Assembly (NCBI GenBank): GCA_902536655.1
Contig: CACAYF010000006.1
Location: 1-64,000, forward strand
Direction of reading: 5' to 3'
Origin: an uncultured Alphaproteobacteria bacterium
GTDB taxonomy: Bacteria > Pseudomonadota > Alphaproteobacteria > Methylaequorales > Methylaequoraceae
DNA length: 64,000 bases
The notes beneath the pieces were generated by a model. It was not told where the DNA came from, made no database searches, and saw nothing but the letters and a program-made list of their open reading frames with translations. The position numbers and the translations under genes were made by a program. Below, one piece after another: positions 49,678 through 58,109 of the stretch (its first letter is position 1; every line of letters begins with the position of its first letter).

Positions 49678-50690
49678 TAGATTAAGGACTCCGTTTCCTC
49701 AAAATCAAACATGATATTCATGTTTTGTATAGCTTGTCCTGCAGCTCCTTTTACTAAATTATCAATACAACTTACAATTACTATTTTTTTTTTTGAATAA
49801 TCTGAAAATAAATTTATTGCCATATTATTTGTATTTAGAACTTCCTTGACCTGAGGAACTTTATTACCTGAGTAAACCTTTATAAAAGGTTCGTCGATGT
49901 AGAAGTTTTTTATAGTTTTGTAGTAATCTTTTTCATTAAATTCTTTTTCTAAATAAATCGTGGACTGTATTCCCGTTATAATTGGTAAAACATGAGGAAC
50001 AAAAGTAAAGGATACTTTTTTATTAATAAGTCTGACTTCTTGTTCAATTTCTGGATAATGTTTATGTCTTTCAATACCGTAGGAAAAAAAATTACCACTT
50101 ATTTCAGAAAAAAGATTTTCGACTCTTGGTTGTTTACCCGCTCCACTTATACCTGATTTTGAATCAATTATTATATCTTTAATACTAAATTTCTTCTCTT
50201 TAATCAAAGGAATGAGCGGAAGTAAAATAGACGTTGGGTAACATCCTGGATTTGAAATAAATTTACTATTCTTTATTTTTTTTCTGTAAACCTCAGATAA
50301 ACCGTAACAAAATTTCTCTTTAAGTGCATACGATTCATGAGATAAATTATAAAACTCTTGGTATTTTTCTTTAGAATTAAGCCTGAAGTCGCCAGATAAA
50401 TCTATAATAGAAATTTTAGGGTCGAGATTTTTTATGATTTCTTTTTGCAATTTACCATTAGGCAGACAACTAAAAATTAAATCTGTTTTACTAAAATCAA
50501 AATCTTTATAATTGGAAATTTTAATTTCATTATATTTGTTTAAATTTTCAAATAAATCTCCTAATTTTTTTCCTAATGTTGAACTACCAAAGACACCAAG
50601 TAAATTAGTTTGCTTATGTTTATCTAAATAGTAAAGAAGTTTTGATCCAGTATAACCGGATACACCAAAGATACACACATTTAATGACAT
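49677..50690 (-). CDS. argC: N-acetyl-gamma-glutamyl-phosphate reductase
   Basis: 337 residues. GVSGYTGSKLLYYL is the NAD(P) loop, LSGDFRL follows, and FISNPGCYPTSILLPL has the catalytic Cys. FVPHVLPIITGIQSTIYL is in the C-terminal domain. Third step of arginine synthesis. The position after rplM-rpsI is a common alphaproteobacterial order; it lies 3 nt downstream of rpsI. Confidence 0.96.
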   Translation of the reverse strand: MSLNVCIFGVSGYTGSKLLYYLDKHKQTNLLGVFGSSTLGKKLGDLFENLNKYNEIKISNYKDFDFSKTDLIFSCLPNGKLQKEIIKNLDPKISIIDLSGDFRLNSKEKYQEFYNLSHESYALKEKFCYGLSEVYRKKIKNSKFISNPGCYPTSILLPLIPLIKEKKFSIKDIIIDSKSGISGAGKQPRVENLFSEISGNFFSYGIERHKHYPEIEQEVRLINKKVSFTFVPHVLPIITGIQSTIYLEKEFNEKDYYKTIKNFYIDEPFIKVYSGNKVPQVKEVLNTNNMAINLFSDYSKKKIVIVSCIDNLVKGAAGQAIQNMNIMFDFEETESLI

Positions 50691-50693
50691 ATC

Positions 50694-51158
50694 TTATCTT
50701 TTTGAAAATTGTGGGCTTCTTCTAGCTTTATGTTTACCAAATTTTTTTCTTTCAACTTTTCGGGCATCACGAGTTAAAAATCCGGCTTTTTTTAATTTTT
50801 TTCTTAAAGAAGGATCAAAGTTTACAAGAGCTCTGCTAATACCATGTCTTAAAGCTCCAGCTTGTCCAGACAACCCACCACCAGAAACTGTCGCAAAAAC
50901 TTCAAGTTTATCTAGATAATCAGTTTTAAATAGTGGCTCTTCAAGGATTGTACTGTATATTTTTCTTTTGAAATAATCTTTGCTGGATTTTCCATTTACT
51001 GAAATTTTGTTGCTTCCATGTTTAAGCCATACTCTAGATACAGAAGTTTTTCTTCTTCCAGTGGCGTATGCTCTTCCTAAATTATCGAGTTTTGGAGCTC
51101 TTGGCGAAGCGCTATCTGCACTTTCAATGTTATTTTCTTCTAAAACTTTTTCATTCAT
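50694..51158 (-). CDS. rpsI: 30S ribosomal protein S9
   Basis: 154 residues. The core starts at about residue 29 with RAYATGRRKTSVSRVWL, and has LSGQAGALRHGISRALVNFD and the C-terminal KFGKHKARRSPQFSKR, whose final Arg touches P-site tRNA. The first 28 residues are a polar Glu/Asn/Ser extension. The start overlaps the rplM stop by 4 nt. Confidence 0.97.
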   Translation of the reverse strand: MNEKVLEENNIESADSASPRAPKLDNLGRAYATGRRKTSVSRVWLKHGSNKISVNGKSSKDYFKRKIYSTILEEPLFKTDYLDKLEVFATVSGGGLSGQAGALRHGISRALVNFDPSLRKKLKKAGFLTRDARKVERKKFGKHKARRSPQFSKR

Positions 51159-51619
51159 CGATTCACTCTGTTTTTTCTATTAAGAGAACCAAAGTCAAAA
51201 GTTTCTGGTTTTTGTGCTTCTAATTTATGATGTTCGTCTTTAAAAATTCTTAAATTGGAAAGTTGTTTTTTTGTTAAAGCGTTTGATGTCATCATTCTTT
51301 CAACAGCTTTTTTTATTATTGATTCAGGGTTAGTGCCTTTGATTATGTCCTTAAAATACAACTCTTTAAGACCACCTGGATAACCTGTATGCTTGTAATA
51401 TTTTTTTGCTTTAACCTTGTTACCAGTCATCATAACTTTTTTTGCATTTATAACAACAACGTTATCACCACAATCCAGGTGTGGAGTAAAAATTGTTTTA
51501 TGTTTTCCCCTTAAAATGGACGCTATTTTTGCAGCTAATCTTCCAAGAACTAAGCCGTCTGCATCTATTAGATACCATTTTTTTTTAATGTCTTTTTTTT
51601 TTAAACTATAGGTCAACAT
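51155..51619 (-). CDS. rplM: 50S ribosomal protein L13
   Basis: 154 residues: WYLIDADGLVLGRLAAKIASILRGK near 15-40, GDNVVVINAKKVMMTGNK, KYYKHTGYPGGLKE. An early 50S assembly protein. The promoter at 51629-51656 would start transcription only a few bases before ATG 51619, with no ribosome site in between, suggesting a leaderless mRNA or readthrough from cutA. Confidence 0.98.
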   Translation of the reverse strand: MLTYSLKKKDIKKKWYLIDADGLVLGRLAAKIASILRGKHKTIFTPHLDCGDNVVVINAKKVMMTGNKVKAKKYYKHTGYPGGLKELYFKDIIKGTNPESIIKKAVERMMTSNALTKKQLSNLRIFKDEHHKLEAQKPETFDFGSLNRKNRVNR

Positions 51620-51628
51620 ACCATATGC

Positions 51629-51656
51629 AAAATAGCTTAAAATTATTTAGTGTCAA
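51629..51656 (-). promoter_or_regulatory. promoter of rplM-rpsI
   Basis: On the minus strand TTGACA (51656-51651), a 16-nt spacer and TATTTT (51634-51629). The -10 ends 9 bases before the rplM start, so initiation would be at about 51622. Confidence 0.6.
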
Positions 51657-51664
51657 CAACAAAA

Positions 51665-51985
51665 CTAACTTTTATGTGTTTGCAGAGCCCATGAAAGATA
51701 TTTTCTGTTCACTTTTTTTGTCTCCAATTGAATCACAAAAGGTATGTCATATGGGTGGGTATTTTTTATTAAATTCTCAACTTTATTTTTAGAAAGAAAT
51801 GTTTTAATTATAAGTATTGATTCGTTAGATTTTTTTATGGATCCATCATCTTTGTAATAACTTTCAATGTTTTTAATTAGGTTTACACATACAACCATTT
51901 TGTCATTAAGTACTGCTTTAGCAAGCTCTTTTGATTCCCTAGCTGATCCACAAGTTGTGTAAAAAATATTTATACTTGAACTCAT
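51665..51985 (-). CDS. cutA: CutA-family divalent-cation tolerance protein
   Basis: 106 residues, ferredoxin-like: YTTCGSARESKELAKAVLNDKMVVCVNLI and HPYDIPFVIQLETKKVNRKYLSWA match CutA1, a stable trimer linked to copper tolerance in E. coli, where the evidence is debated. It lies between tRNA-Pro and rplM on the minus strand. Confidence 0.92.
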   Translation of the reverse strand: MSSSINIFYTTCGSARESKELAKAVLNDKMVVCVNLIKNIESYYKDDGSIKKSNESILIIKTFLSKNKVENLIKNTHPYDIPFVIQLETKKVNRKYLSWALQTHKS

Positions 51986-51991
51986 ATTTTA

Positions 51992-52070
51992 TGGTCGGGG
52001 CGACTGGATTTGAACCAGCGACCTCCCGCCCCCCAGACGGACGCGCTAAACCAGACTGCGCTACGCCCCG
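51992..52070 (-). tRNA. tRNA-Pro(GGG)
   Basis: The minus-strand cloverleaf starts CGGGGCGTAGCGC, with a GC-rich anticodon arm around loop CTGGGGG (anticodon GGG), T-loop TTCAAAT and encoded CCA. Its first 10 nt overlap the end of the merR coding region, so it must be cut from that transcript or have its own promoter inside merR. Confidence 0.95.
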
Positions 52071-52390
52071 TTTGATATAGTATTTCTAATCTCAACAATA
52101 AGATCCTCAATTTCGTTAATTATAACTTTTTTTTTAGATTGAACATTTGATTTATTCTTTTCTTTAAAATAAAGATTTACTCCTTCGATTGAATATTTTT
52201 TCTTTTGTAGGAGAAATTTAATTTCTTTTAATATCTGCATCTGATTACTTGAATAATATCTCGTTCCACCGGGTTTCCTTATTGGTTTTAAAATATTAAT
52301 TTTTTTTTCCCAGAAACGTATAACATAAATTGGTAAGTTCAGTTCCTTAGATATGAGTCCGATTTTTTTGAGAACGTTATTTCGCGTCAT
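52061..52390 (-). CDS. MerR-family transcriptional regulator
   Basis: 109 residues. The winged helix is clear: GLISKELNLPIYVIRFWEKK, then KPIRKPGGTRYYSSNQMQIL and LLQKKKYSIEGVNLYF. Almost no effector domain follows (about 35 residues), as in the short MerR protein found after ihfA in many Proteobacteria. Its target is unknown. The stop TAG lies within the tRNA-Pro acceptor region. Its start overlaps ihfA by 14 nt. Confidence 0.92.
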   Translation of the reverse strand: MTRNNVLKKIGLISKELNLPIYVIRFWEKKINILKPIRKPGGTRYYSSNQMQILKEIKFLLQKKKYSIEGVNLYFKEKNKSNVQSKKKVIINEIEDLIVEIRNTISNGA

Positions 52391-52691
52391 TTTTCCCTGA
52401 ACTTGTATTTATTAAGTTTATAAGAAAGTTTGAAGGTTTAAATCTTATGACATTTCTCTGAGAGATCATTACTTCTTCTTTTGTTTTTGGATTTCTTCCA
52501 ATTCTGGCTTTTTTATTTTTAATTTTAAAAATTCCAAAATTAACTATTTTTACATCTTTTTGTTTGATTAATTGTGACGAAATAATATTTACAAAGGACT
52601 CAAAAAAAAATTTACACTCTCTTTTTGATAACCCAATATTTTCATTTAAATGACTAACAACCTTTTCTTTAGTCAGAACTTTTTTTGACAT
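52377..52691 (-). CDS. ihfA: integration host factor alpha subunit
   Basis: 104 residues from ATG 52691; a TTG two codons earlier is the alternative. The HU-fold landmarks are LSKRECKFFFESFVNII, VKIVNFGIFKIKNKKARIGRNPKT (the DNA-intercalating arm with its Pro) and VIRFKPSNFL. It bends DNA as a heterodimer with IhfB, whose gene is not in this window. It lies 16 nt after fabH, in the standard fabH-ihfA-merR order. Confidence 0.92.
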   Translation of the reverse strand: MSKKVLTKEKVVSHLNENIGLSKRECKFFFESFVNIISSQLIKQKDVKIVNFGIFKIKNKKARIGRNPKTKEEVMISQRNVIRFKPSNFLINLINTSSGKNDAK

Positions 52692-52707
52692 TAACAAATT
52701 ATATATA

Positions 52708-53667
52708 TCATAACCTCAAAATACAACTACCCCATGTCAATCCCCCTCCAATTGCACATAAAGCTAATACATCGTTATTCTTAATTGTATTATTTTCAAT
52801 CGAACTCGACAAAGCCAAAGGTATTGAAGCTGCGGACGTATTAGCATGAAGTTTCACTGTACTTATCGTTTTTTGTTCATTAATACCAAGTTTTTTTGCT
52901 GTACTTGAAATTATTCTTTGATTTGCTTGGTGAGGTATAAACCAATTTATGTCGTCAATATTCAAGTTACAATCATCCAGCGCTTCTATTGTTGCTTCAG
53001 ATAATTTGTTAACTGCTTGCTTGAAGACATCTTGACCGTTCATTCGAATTTTTCCAACTTTTTGATTTTTTGAAGGTCCTCCATCACTAAATAGACTATC
53101 ATGCCATGAACCGTCTGAAAAAAGTTTTGTAGATAGCACTCCAGATTCGCCATCAGATTGTCCTAATATTATTGCTCCGGCTCCATCTCCAAATAGCACG
53201 CAAGTTCTTCTATCACTCCAATCAACGATTTTTGACAAAGTTTCAGCTCCAATAATAAGAATTTTTTTTGCTTTATTACATTTTATGAGTGAATCGGCAA
53301 TTTCAAGCGAATAGATAAAACCTGAACAAACTGCCTGAACATCAAATGCAGGAATATTTTTCATTCCTAATTGTGTCTGTACTTTTGTAGCAGTTGATGG
53401 AAATGTTTCATCAGGTGTAGTAGTCGCAAGAATAATACAATCAATGTCATTGCTTTTTAAATTAGCAGATTTTAAAGCTTTTTTTGATGCCATTACAGCA
53501 AGGTCTGAGGTTAATTCATCTTTTAAAACTACATGCCTTTGTTTTATTCCAGTCCTAGTGAAAATCCATTCATCTGAAGTATCTACAAATTCTAAGAGAT
53601 CTTTGTTTTTCAAAACTTTTGAGGGTAGAAAATAACCATGACCTAAAATTTTTGAACGAATTAGCAT
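52708..53667 (-). CDS. fabH: beta-ketoacyl-ACP synthase III
   Basis: 319 residues. The catalytic triad is visible: Cys in VQAVCSGFIY near 112, His in WFIPHQANQRI near 246, Asn in HANTSAASIP near 276. It condenses acetyl-CoA with malonyl-ACP to start fatty acid synthesis. It follows plsX with no gap. Confidence 0.97.
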   Translation of the reverse strand: MLIRSKILGHGYFLPSKVLKNKDLLEFVDTSDEWIFTRTGIKQRHVVLKDELTSDLAVMASKKALKSANLKSNDIDCIILATTTPDETFPSTATKVQTQLGMKNIPAFDVQAVCSGFIYSLEIADSLIKCNKAKKILIIGAETLSKIVDWSDRRTCVLFGDGAGAIILGQSDGESGVLSTKLFSDGSWHDSLFSDGGPSKNQKVGKIRMNGQDVFKQAVNKLSEATIEALDDCNLNIDDINWFIPHQANQRIISSTAKKLGINEQKTISTVKLHANTSAASIPLALSSSIENNTIKNNDVLALCAIGGGLTWGSCILRL

Positions 53668-54678
53668 TTATTTATACAATTCTAGCTTTTTTTCAATTTG
53701 ATTAATATACGAATTTTCAATTAGAGAGACTGCAACCCCTATAGCGTTACAAAAACCAAAAGCATCTGTTCCACCATGACTCTTCACTACTATTCCATTT
53801 AAGCCCAACAATACTGCACCATTATATTTGCGTGGATCAATTCTAGTTTTGAATCTATTTAAAGCTGGTTTTGAAAGAAGGTATCCAATTTTTGAAATAA
53901 ATGAACTGTTGTATGAATTTTTTAAGAATGTGAAAATCAGTTCCGCTACACCTTCAGCAGTTTTTAAAGCTATATTTCCAGAAAATCCGTCTGTAACTAC
54001 AACATCAACAATACCTTTATTAATATCATTACCCTCAACAAAACCATGAAAATTAATTTTTTTATCTATTTTTGTAAGATCTGAGTGTGTTTGTTTAACC
54101 ATCTCATTACCTTTAATAAGTTCAGAACCCACATTTAATAAGCCTATCTTTGGCCTCTGTATTCCGAGCACTGCTTGAGAAAATATGTCACCCATTAATG
54201 CAAACTGTACTAAATTATCATTTGAACAATCGACATTTGCACCCAAGTCCAATATCACCGTTTGACCTTTCATAGTAGGCATCAGACCTGCTATTGCTGG
54301 TCGGTTGATTCCTTTCAATGTCTTCAATACAAACTTTGATATCGCCATGAGAGCTCCAGTGTTTCCAGCTGATACGAAACCGTGAGATTCACTATTCGAT
54401 AGATTGTTGATACCAAGTCTCATGCTTGACTTTTTTAGTTTTCTTAATGCAGTTACTGGTTCATCATCTGATTTTATATTTTCTTCGGTATGAAAAAATT
54501 CGGCATTAATAACACCAGATTTTTTTAATTCTGGTTCGGATATATTTTGATCTCCAAACAATTTAAATTTAACGTTTGGATAGATTTTGGATGCCATCTT
54601 AACGCCTTCTACAGTTGCCTTTGGACCTTGATCTCCTCCCATAACATCGATGGCCAATACTATTTCTTTCAAAATCAA
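53668..54678 (-). CDS. plsX: phosphate acyltransferase PlsX
   Basis: 336 residues: VLAIDVMGGDQGPKATVEGV at the start, SAGNTGALMAIS near 105, LDLGANVDC near 145 and VVTDGFSGNIALKT near 230. It makes acyl-phosphate from acyl-ACP for PlsY in phospholipid synthesis. It lies between rpmF (8 nt) and fabH (abutting). Confidence 0.97.
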   Translation of the reverse strand: MILKEIVLAIDVMGGDQGPKATVEGVKMASKIYPNVKFKLFGDQNISEPELKKSGVINAEFFHTEENIKSDDEPVTALRKLKKSSMRLGINNLSNSESHGFVSAGNTGALMAISKFVLKTLKGINRPAIAGLMPTMKGQTVILDLGANVDCSNDNLVQFALMGDIFSQAVLGIQRPKIGLLNVGSELIKGNEMVKQTHSDLTKIDKKINFHGFVEGNDINKGIVDVVVTDGFSGNIALKTAEGVAELIFTFLKNSYNSSFISKIGYLLSKPALNRFKTRIDPRKYNGAVLLGLNGIVVKSHGGTDAFGFCNAIGVAVSLIENSYINQIEKKLELYK

Positions 54679-54686
54679 CCCTTGTT

Positions 54687-54899
54687 TTACTTTTCGGTAT
54701 CTAAATCAGAATCCTCACTAGACTCTGTCTTATCAATGATTTCTTTTTTATTATAATAACCGCATGAATTACAAATATGATGAGGAAGTTTGAATTCACC
54801 ACAGTTAGGACATTCAGTTGAATTAACCGCAAACTGTGAATGATGAGACCTTCGTTTACCTTTTCTGGATGGTGTTGTTTTTCTTTTTGGAACTGCCAC
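54687..54899 (-). CDS. rpmF: 50S ribosomal protein L32 (GTG start)
   Basis: 70 residues: MAVPKRKTTPSRKGKRRSHH, then a zinc finger with CPNCGEFKLPHHICNSC and an acidic C-terminal tail. The start is GTG 54899. In many Alphaproteobacteria a YceD/DUF177 gene lies before rpmF; here only 75 AT-rich bases separate it from the bc1 chaperone. Confidence 0.97.
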   Translation of the reverse strand: MAVPKRKTTPSRKGKRRSHHSQFAVNSTECPNCGEFKLPHHICNSCGYYNKKEIIDKTESSEDSDLDTEK

Positions 54900-54974
54900 T
54901 TTATATTTTCCTTAAAATAGTATTCTTGACTTGTACATAAATTTAAAAAAATAACAATATATTTTTTAAATACT

Positions 54975-55478
54975 TTATTTACTTACGAATAGATCTGCTT
55001 TCCAGAAGTCTTTCTGGTCAAGTTTCTTCAAATAAATTAAATTAAGGCTTAAGTAATCAGTCATTAATTTTGAAGCTACAGGGCCTTTTAAATTTTTATT
55101 GATAACCTCTTTTAATTTTTTTTTTCCTGCGATTTCAAAATTATCAAATATTTCGCTAAACGTATATAATCTACCATAAAAATTTTCTACAAATTTTCTT
55201 ATTTTTTTTCTCAAACTTGTTTCCGAGCCTCCAAGCTCTATAACCATTCCTTCAAGATCTTTTATAAAAATATTTATTAAATATTCTAGATATTTTTCAT
55301 TCATATTTTTTGTTTTCATGTACCACAGAATAAGTATAAAATTCAGCTGAAAAAATTCTCTAAAGTGATCAGTATTATTAGGGCCAGACTTTAAGGAATA
55401 ATAAGAAACTTTTGATTCCTCAACTATTTTGTAGTAAATATTATTTAAATCTTTTTTTTTTTTATTAAAAATTAACAT
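54975..55478 (-). CDS. CBP3-type ubiquinol-cytochrome c chaperone
   Basis: 167 residues. The N-terminus (YYKIVEESKVSYYSL) and the central MVIELGGSETSLRKKIRKF...ENFYGRLYTF match the ubiquinol-cytochrome c chaperone family, in which the diagnostic segment reads like D--LRE-GVGD---K--M-----FYGR. Its mitochondrial counterpart CBP3 assists cytochrome b assembly into bc1. The position beside bamE and rpmF supports this. It is very divergent, so confidence is moderate. Its start is one base from the divergent bamE start. Confidence 0.75.
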   Translation of the reverse strand: MLIFNKKKKDLNNIYYKIVEESKVSYYSLKSGPNNTDHFREFFQLNFILILWYMKTKNMNEKYLEYLINIFIKDLEGMVIELGGSETSLRKKIRKFVENFYGRLYTFSEIFDNFEIAGKKKLKEVINKNLKGPVASKLMTDYLSLNLIYLKKLDQKDFWKADLFVSK

Positions 55479-55479
55479 T

Positions 55480-55941
55480 ATGAGATATTTTATTTATTTA
55501 ATCTTTTCTATAGTTTTGTCATCATGTATTTCAAAAAAAATTATAAATGGTAATTTGCCAGACGCAGATACAATTTCTCTTCTTAAAATTGGGCAAGACG
55601 ACAAGAACTCTGTAGCAAAAATTTTAGGCGAACCGTCATTTAAAGGTAGTTTGGGTGATGATGCATATTATTATGTTGGAAGTTTAAAATCAAAAATTGC
55701 ATTCCTAAAATCTAATGTTAGAGAACAATATATATTAGAATTAAAATTCAGTAAAAGTAATAAGCTTAAAAATATATATTTTTATGATAAGTCATTATCT
55801 ACAGATGTAGCAATGTCTTCACTTGAAACTAAAACTGATGGTGCAAAACAATCCTTTTTTCAACAGATTTTAGGTAATTTTGGGGTTCCAGGTATGAAAA
55901 GAGGTGGAGCAATTTTAGGCAGTGGTAAAGCTGATGACTAA
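55480..55941 (+). CDS. bamE: outer-membrane assembly lipoprotein BamE
   Basis: 153 residues. A signal peptide ends in the lipobox LSSC near residue 16. The SmpA/OmlA fold has ISLLKIGQDDKNSVAKILGEPSFKG, with the tight turn GEPS, and YYYVGSLKSK. The C-terminal 45 residues are a polar, Gly-rich extension. It stabilises the BAM complex. It stands alone on the plus strand, convergent with hppA 4 nt away. Confidence 0.9.
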   Translation: MRYFIYLIFSIVLSSCISKKIINGNLPDADTISLLKIGQDDKNSVAKILGEPSFKGSLGDDAYYYVGSLKSKIAFLKSNVREQYILELKFSKSNKLKNIYFYDKSLSTDVAMSSLETKTDGAKQSFFQQILGNFGVPGMKRGGAILGSGKADD

Positions 55942-55945
55942 AGAG

Positions 55946-58045
55946 CTATGACAACATTGATAACAGAAGAATTGAAACAATATTAATGATTTTTATCATT
56001 GGGTTAATAGCTGGACCTGCTGTATCCTTGTAAGGGTCTCCTACTGTGTCACCAGTCACTGCTGCTTTATGAGCATCTGAGTTTTTTCCGCCAAAGTTTC
56101 CATCCTCTATGTATTTTTTAGCATTATCCCAAGCACCACCTCCTGAAGTCATAGAAATTGCAACAAATAAACCTGTGACTATCGTACCCAGTAGCATTGC
56201 ACCAACTGTTGTAAATGCAGGAGCAGATTCGCCTGAGATAATATAAATTAAATAATAGGTCACAAACGGAGCCAAAACAGGAAGCATCGATGGAAGTATC
56301 ATTGCATAAATTGCTTCTTTAGTTAATATATCAACTGCTTTTCCGTATTCTGGTTTAGATTTACCTGTCATAATTCCTTTATTTTCTGAAAATTGTCTTC
56401 TGACTTCGTTGACTATCTTTTCTGCTGTTTTGCCTACAGCAGTCATACCCATAGAACCAAAAAGATAAGGTAACATGCCACCTATTAAAAGACCCACAAC
56501 AACATATGGATCATCTAATGCAAATTTGATATCTAAGTTTGGAAAATAATATTTTAAATCTTGCGTATAAGCTCCGAACAAAACTAAAGAAGCGAGTCCC
56601 GCTGAACCAATCGCATAACCCTTCGTTACTGCTTTTGTTGTGTTTCCAACAGCGTCAAGAGCATCGGTTGTTTTCCTAACATCTTCTGGAAGATTAGACA
56701 TTTCAGCAATCCCCCCAGCGTTGTCTGTGACAGGACCATATGCATCAAGCGCTACAATCATACCAGCTAAGGCCAACATTGTAGTGGCTGCAATAGAAAT
56801 TCCGTAAAGTCCGGCAAACTTATAAGATAAAACAATTCCTAAAATAATTACAAATGTGGGTAAGGCCGTAGCTTGCATTGAAACTGCTAAACCCTGAATT
56901 ATGTTTGTAGCATGACCAGATTGAGAAGATCGAGCAACTGATTTAACAGGTCCAAATTCTGTACTTGTGTAATATTCTGTTATCCAAACTATAAGTCCTG
57001 TAACAGCTAACCCAATTAAAGCACAATAAAATAAATCTATACCTAAGAATGATTCAATAAAAAGATCACTATTTATTATTAGCTTGTCCGCACCTATAAA
57101 AAAATCAGTAACAATGTAAATTAAAATTATCGAAACACCTGCAGTAATTATCAAACCCTTGTAGAGAGCTCCCATTATATTTTGGGAGCCATCATTTAAC
57201 TTTACATAATAAGCTCCTATTAATGACGAAACAATACATACACCAGCAATTAATAAAGGAAACATCATGAATTTTTGTTGATCTCCAAAGTCAAATAGTA
57301 TAAGTCCTAGAACCATTGTGCCAACAATTGTAACCGCATATGTTTCGAAAAGATCAGCCGCCATACCAGCACAATCTCCAACATTATCTCCAACATTATC
57401 AGCAATTACAGCTGGGTTTCTTGGATCATCCTCAGGAATACCGGCCTCTATTTTTCCTACTAAATCTGCTCCAACATCTGCCCCCTTAGTAAAAATTCCT
57501 CCCCCAAGTCTTGCAAAAATTGAGATCAACGAAGCTCCAAAGCTTAATGCAATCATCGCTTCGACAATTTCTCTTCCTTGTGATTCACCCAGTTTCAGGT
57601 ATAAAAACCAATAATAACCAACCAGTCCCAAGAGACCAAACCCAACAACTAAAAATCCTGTGATTGCTCCCGATTTAAATGATATATCCAGTGCTTTGTC
57701 AAGACTTTGAGTAGCTGCTTGTGTTGTTCTGACGTTTGCTCTTACAGATACAAACATTCCAACATAACCAGCCAACCCAGACAAAAAAGCCCCAATAATA
57801 AACCCTATTGCTACATAAGGATTATGTATAAGAAAATAAAGTAAAAGAGCTATTAAAAAGCCTACAATTGAAATTGTGATATATTGTCTATTAAGATATG
57901 CCTGGGCGCCTTCTTGAATAGCGGCAGCAATCTCTATCATTCTTTCGCTACCTTGGGGTTCTTTTAATATGTTCTTTGTGGTAAAAGCACCAAAACCAAT
58001 CGATAGTAAAGAGCAGAGCAAAATGATTGAAAATTCGAGAATCAT
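55946..58045 (-). CDS. hppA: K+-independent proton-translocating pyrophosphatase
   Basis: 699 residues, about 16 membrane helices. The PPi site is [20 protein letters not shown] and [20 protein letters not shown] near 180-230, with a second acidic motif near [16 protein letters not shown]. The K+-dependence determinant reads [10 protein letters not shown], with Lys and Thr at the positions where K+-dependent enzymes have Ala and Gly. It pumps H+ on PPi hydrolysis. With PPi-dependent PFK (45863-47056) it implies a PPi-linked energy economy. Confidence 0.96.
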   Translation of the reverse strand: MILEFSIILLCSLLSIGFGAFTTKNILKEPQGSERMIEIAAAIQEGAQAYLNRQYITISIVGFLIALLLYFLIHNPYVAIGFIIGAFLSGLAGYVGMFVSVRANVRTTQAATQSLDKALDISFKSGAITGFLVVGFGLLGLVGYYWFLYLKLGESQGREIVEAMIALSFGASLISIFARLGGGIFTKGADVGADLVGKIEAGIPEDDPRNPAVIADNVGDNVGDCAGMAADLFETYAVTIVGTMVLGLILFDFGDQQKFMMFPLLIAGVCIVSSLIGAYYVKLNDGSQNIMGALYKGLIITAGVSIILIYIVTDFFIGADKLIINSDLFIESFLGIDLFYCALIGLAVTGLIVWITEYYTSTEFGPVKSVARSSQSGHATNIIQGLAVSMQATALPTFVIILGIVLSYKFAGLYGISIAATTMLALAGMIVALDAYGPVTDNAGGIAEMSNLPEDVRKTTDALDAVGNTTKAVTKGYAIGSAGLASLVLFGAYTQDLKYYFPNLDIKFALDDPYVVVGLLIGGMLPYLFGSMGMTAVGKTAEKIVNEVRRQFSENKGIMTGKSKPEYGKAVDILTKEAIYAMILPSMLPVLAPFVTYYLIYIISGESAPAFTTVGAMLLGTIVTGLFVAISMTSGGGAWDNAKKYIEDGNFGGKNSDAHKAAVTGDTVGDPYKDTAGPAINPMIKIINIVSILLLSMLS

Positions 58046-58070
58046 ATTAAAAAAACCTGATAAAACAAAC

Positions 58071-58098
58071 CTTATAACACATTAGATTCGATGATCAA
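58071..58098 (-). promoter_or_regulatory. promoter of hppA
   Basis: On the minus strand TTGATC (58098-58093), a 16-nt spacer and TATAAG (58076-58071), in the 64-nt gap between thiL and hppA. The leader would be about 20 nt. Confidence 0.55.
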
Positions 58099-58109
58099 TA
58101 ATTAATTAA

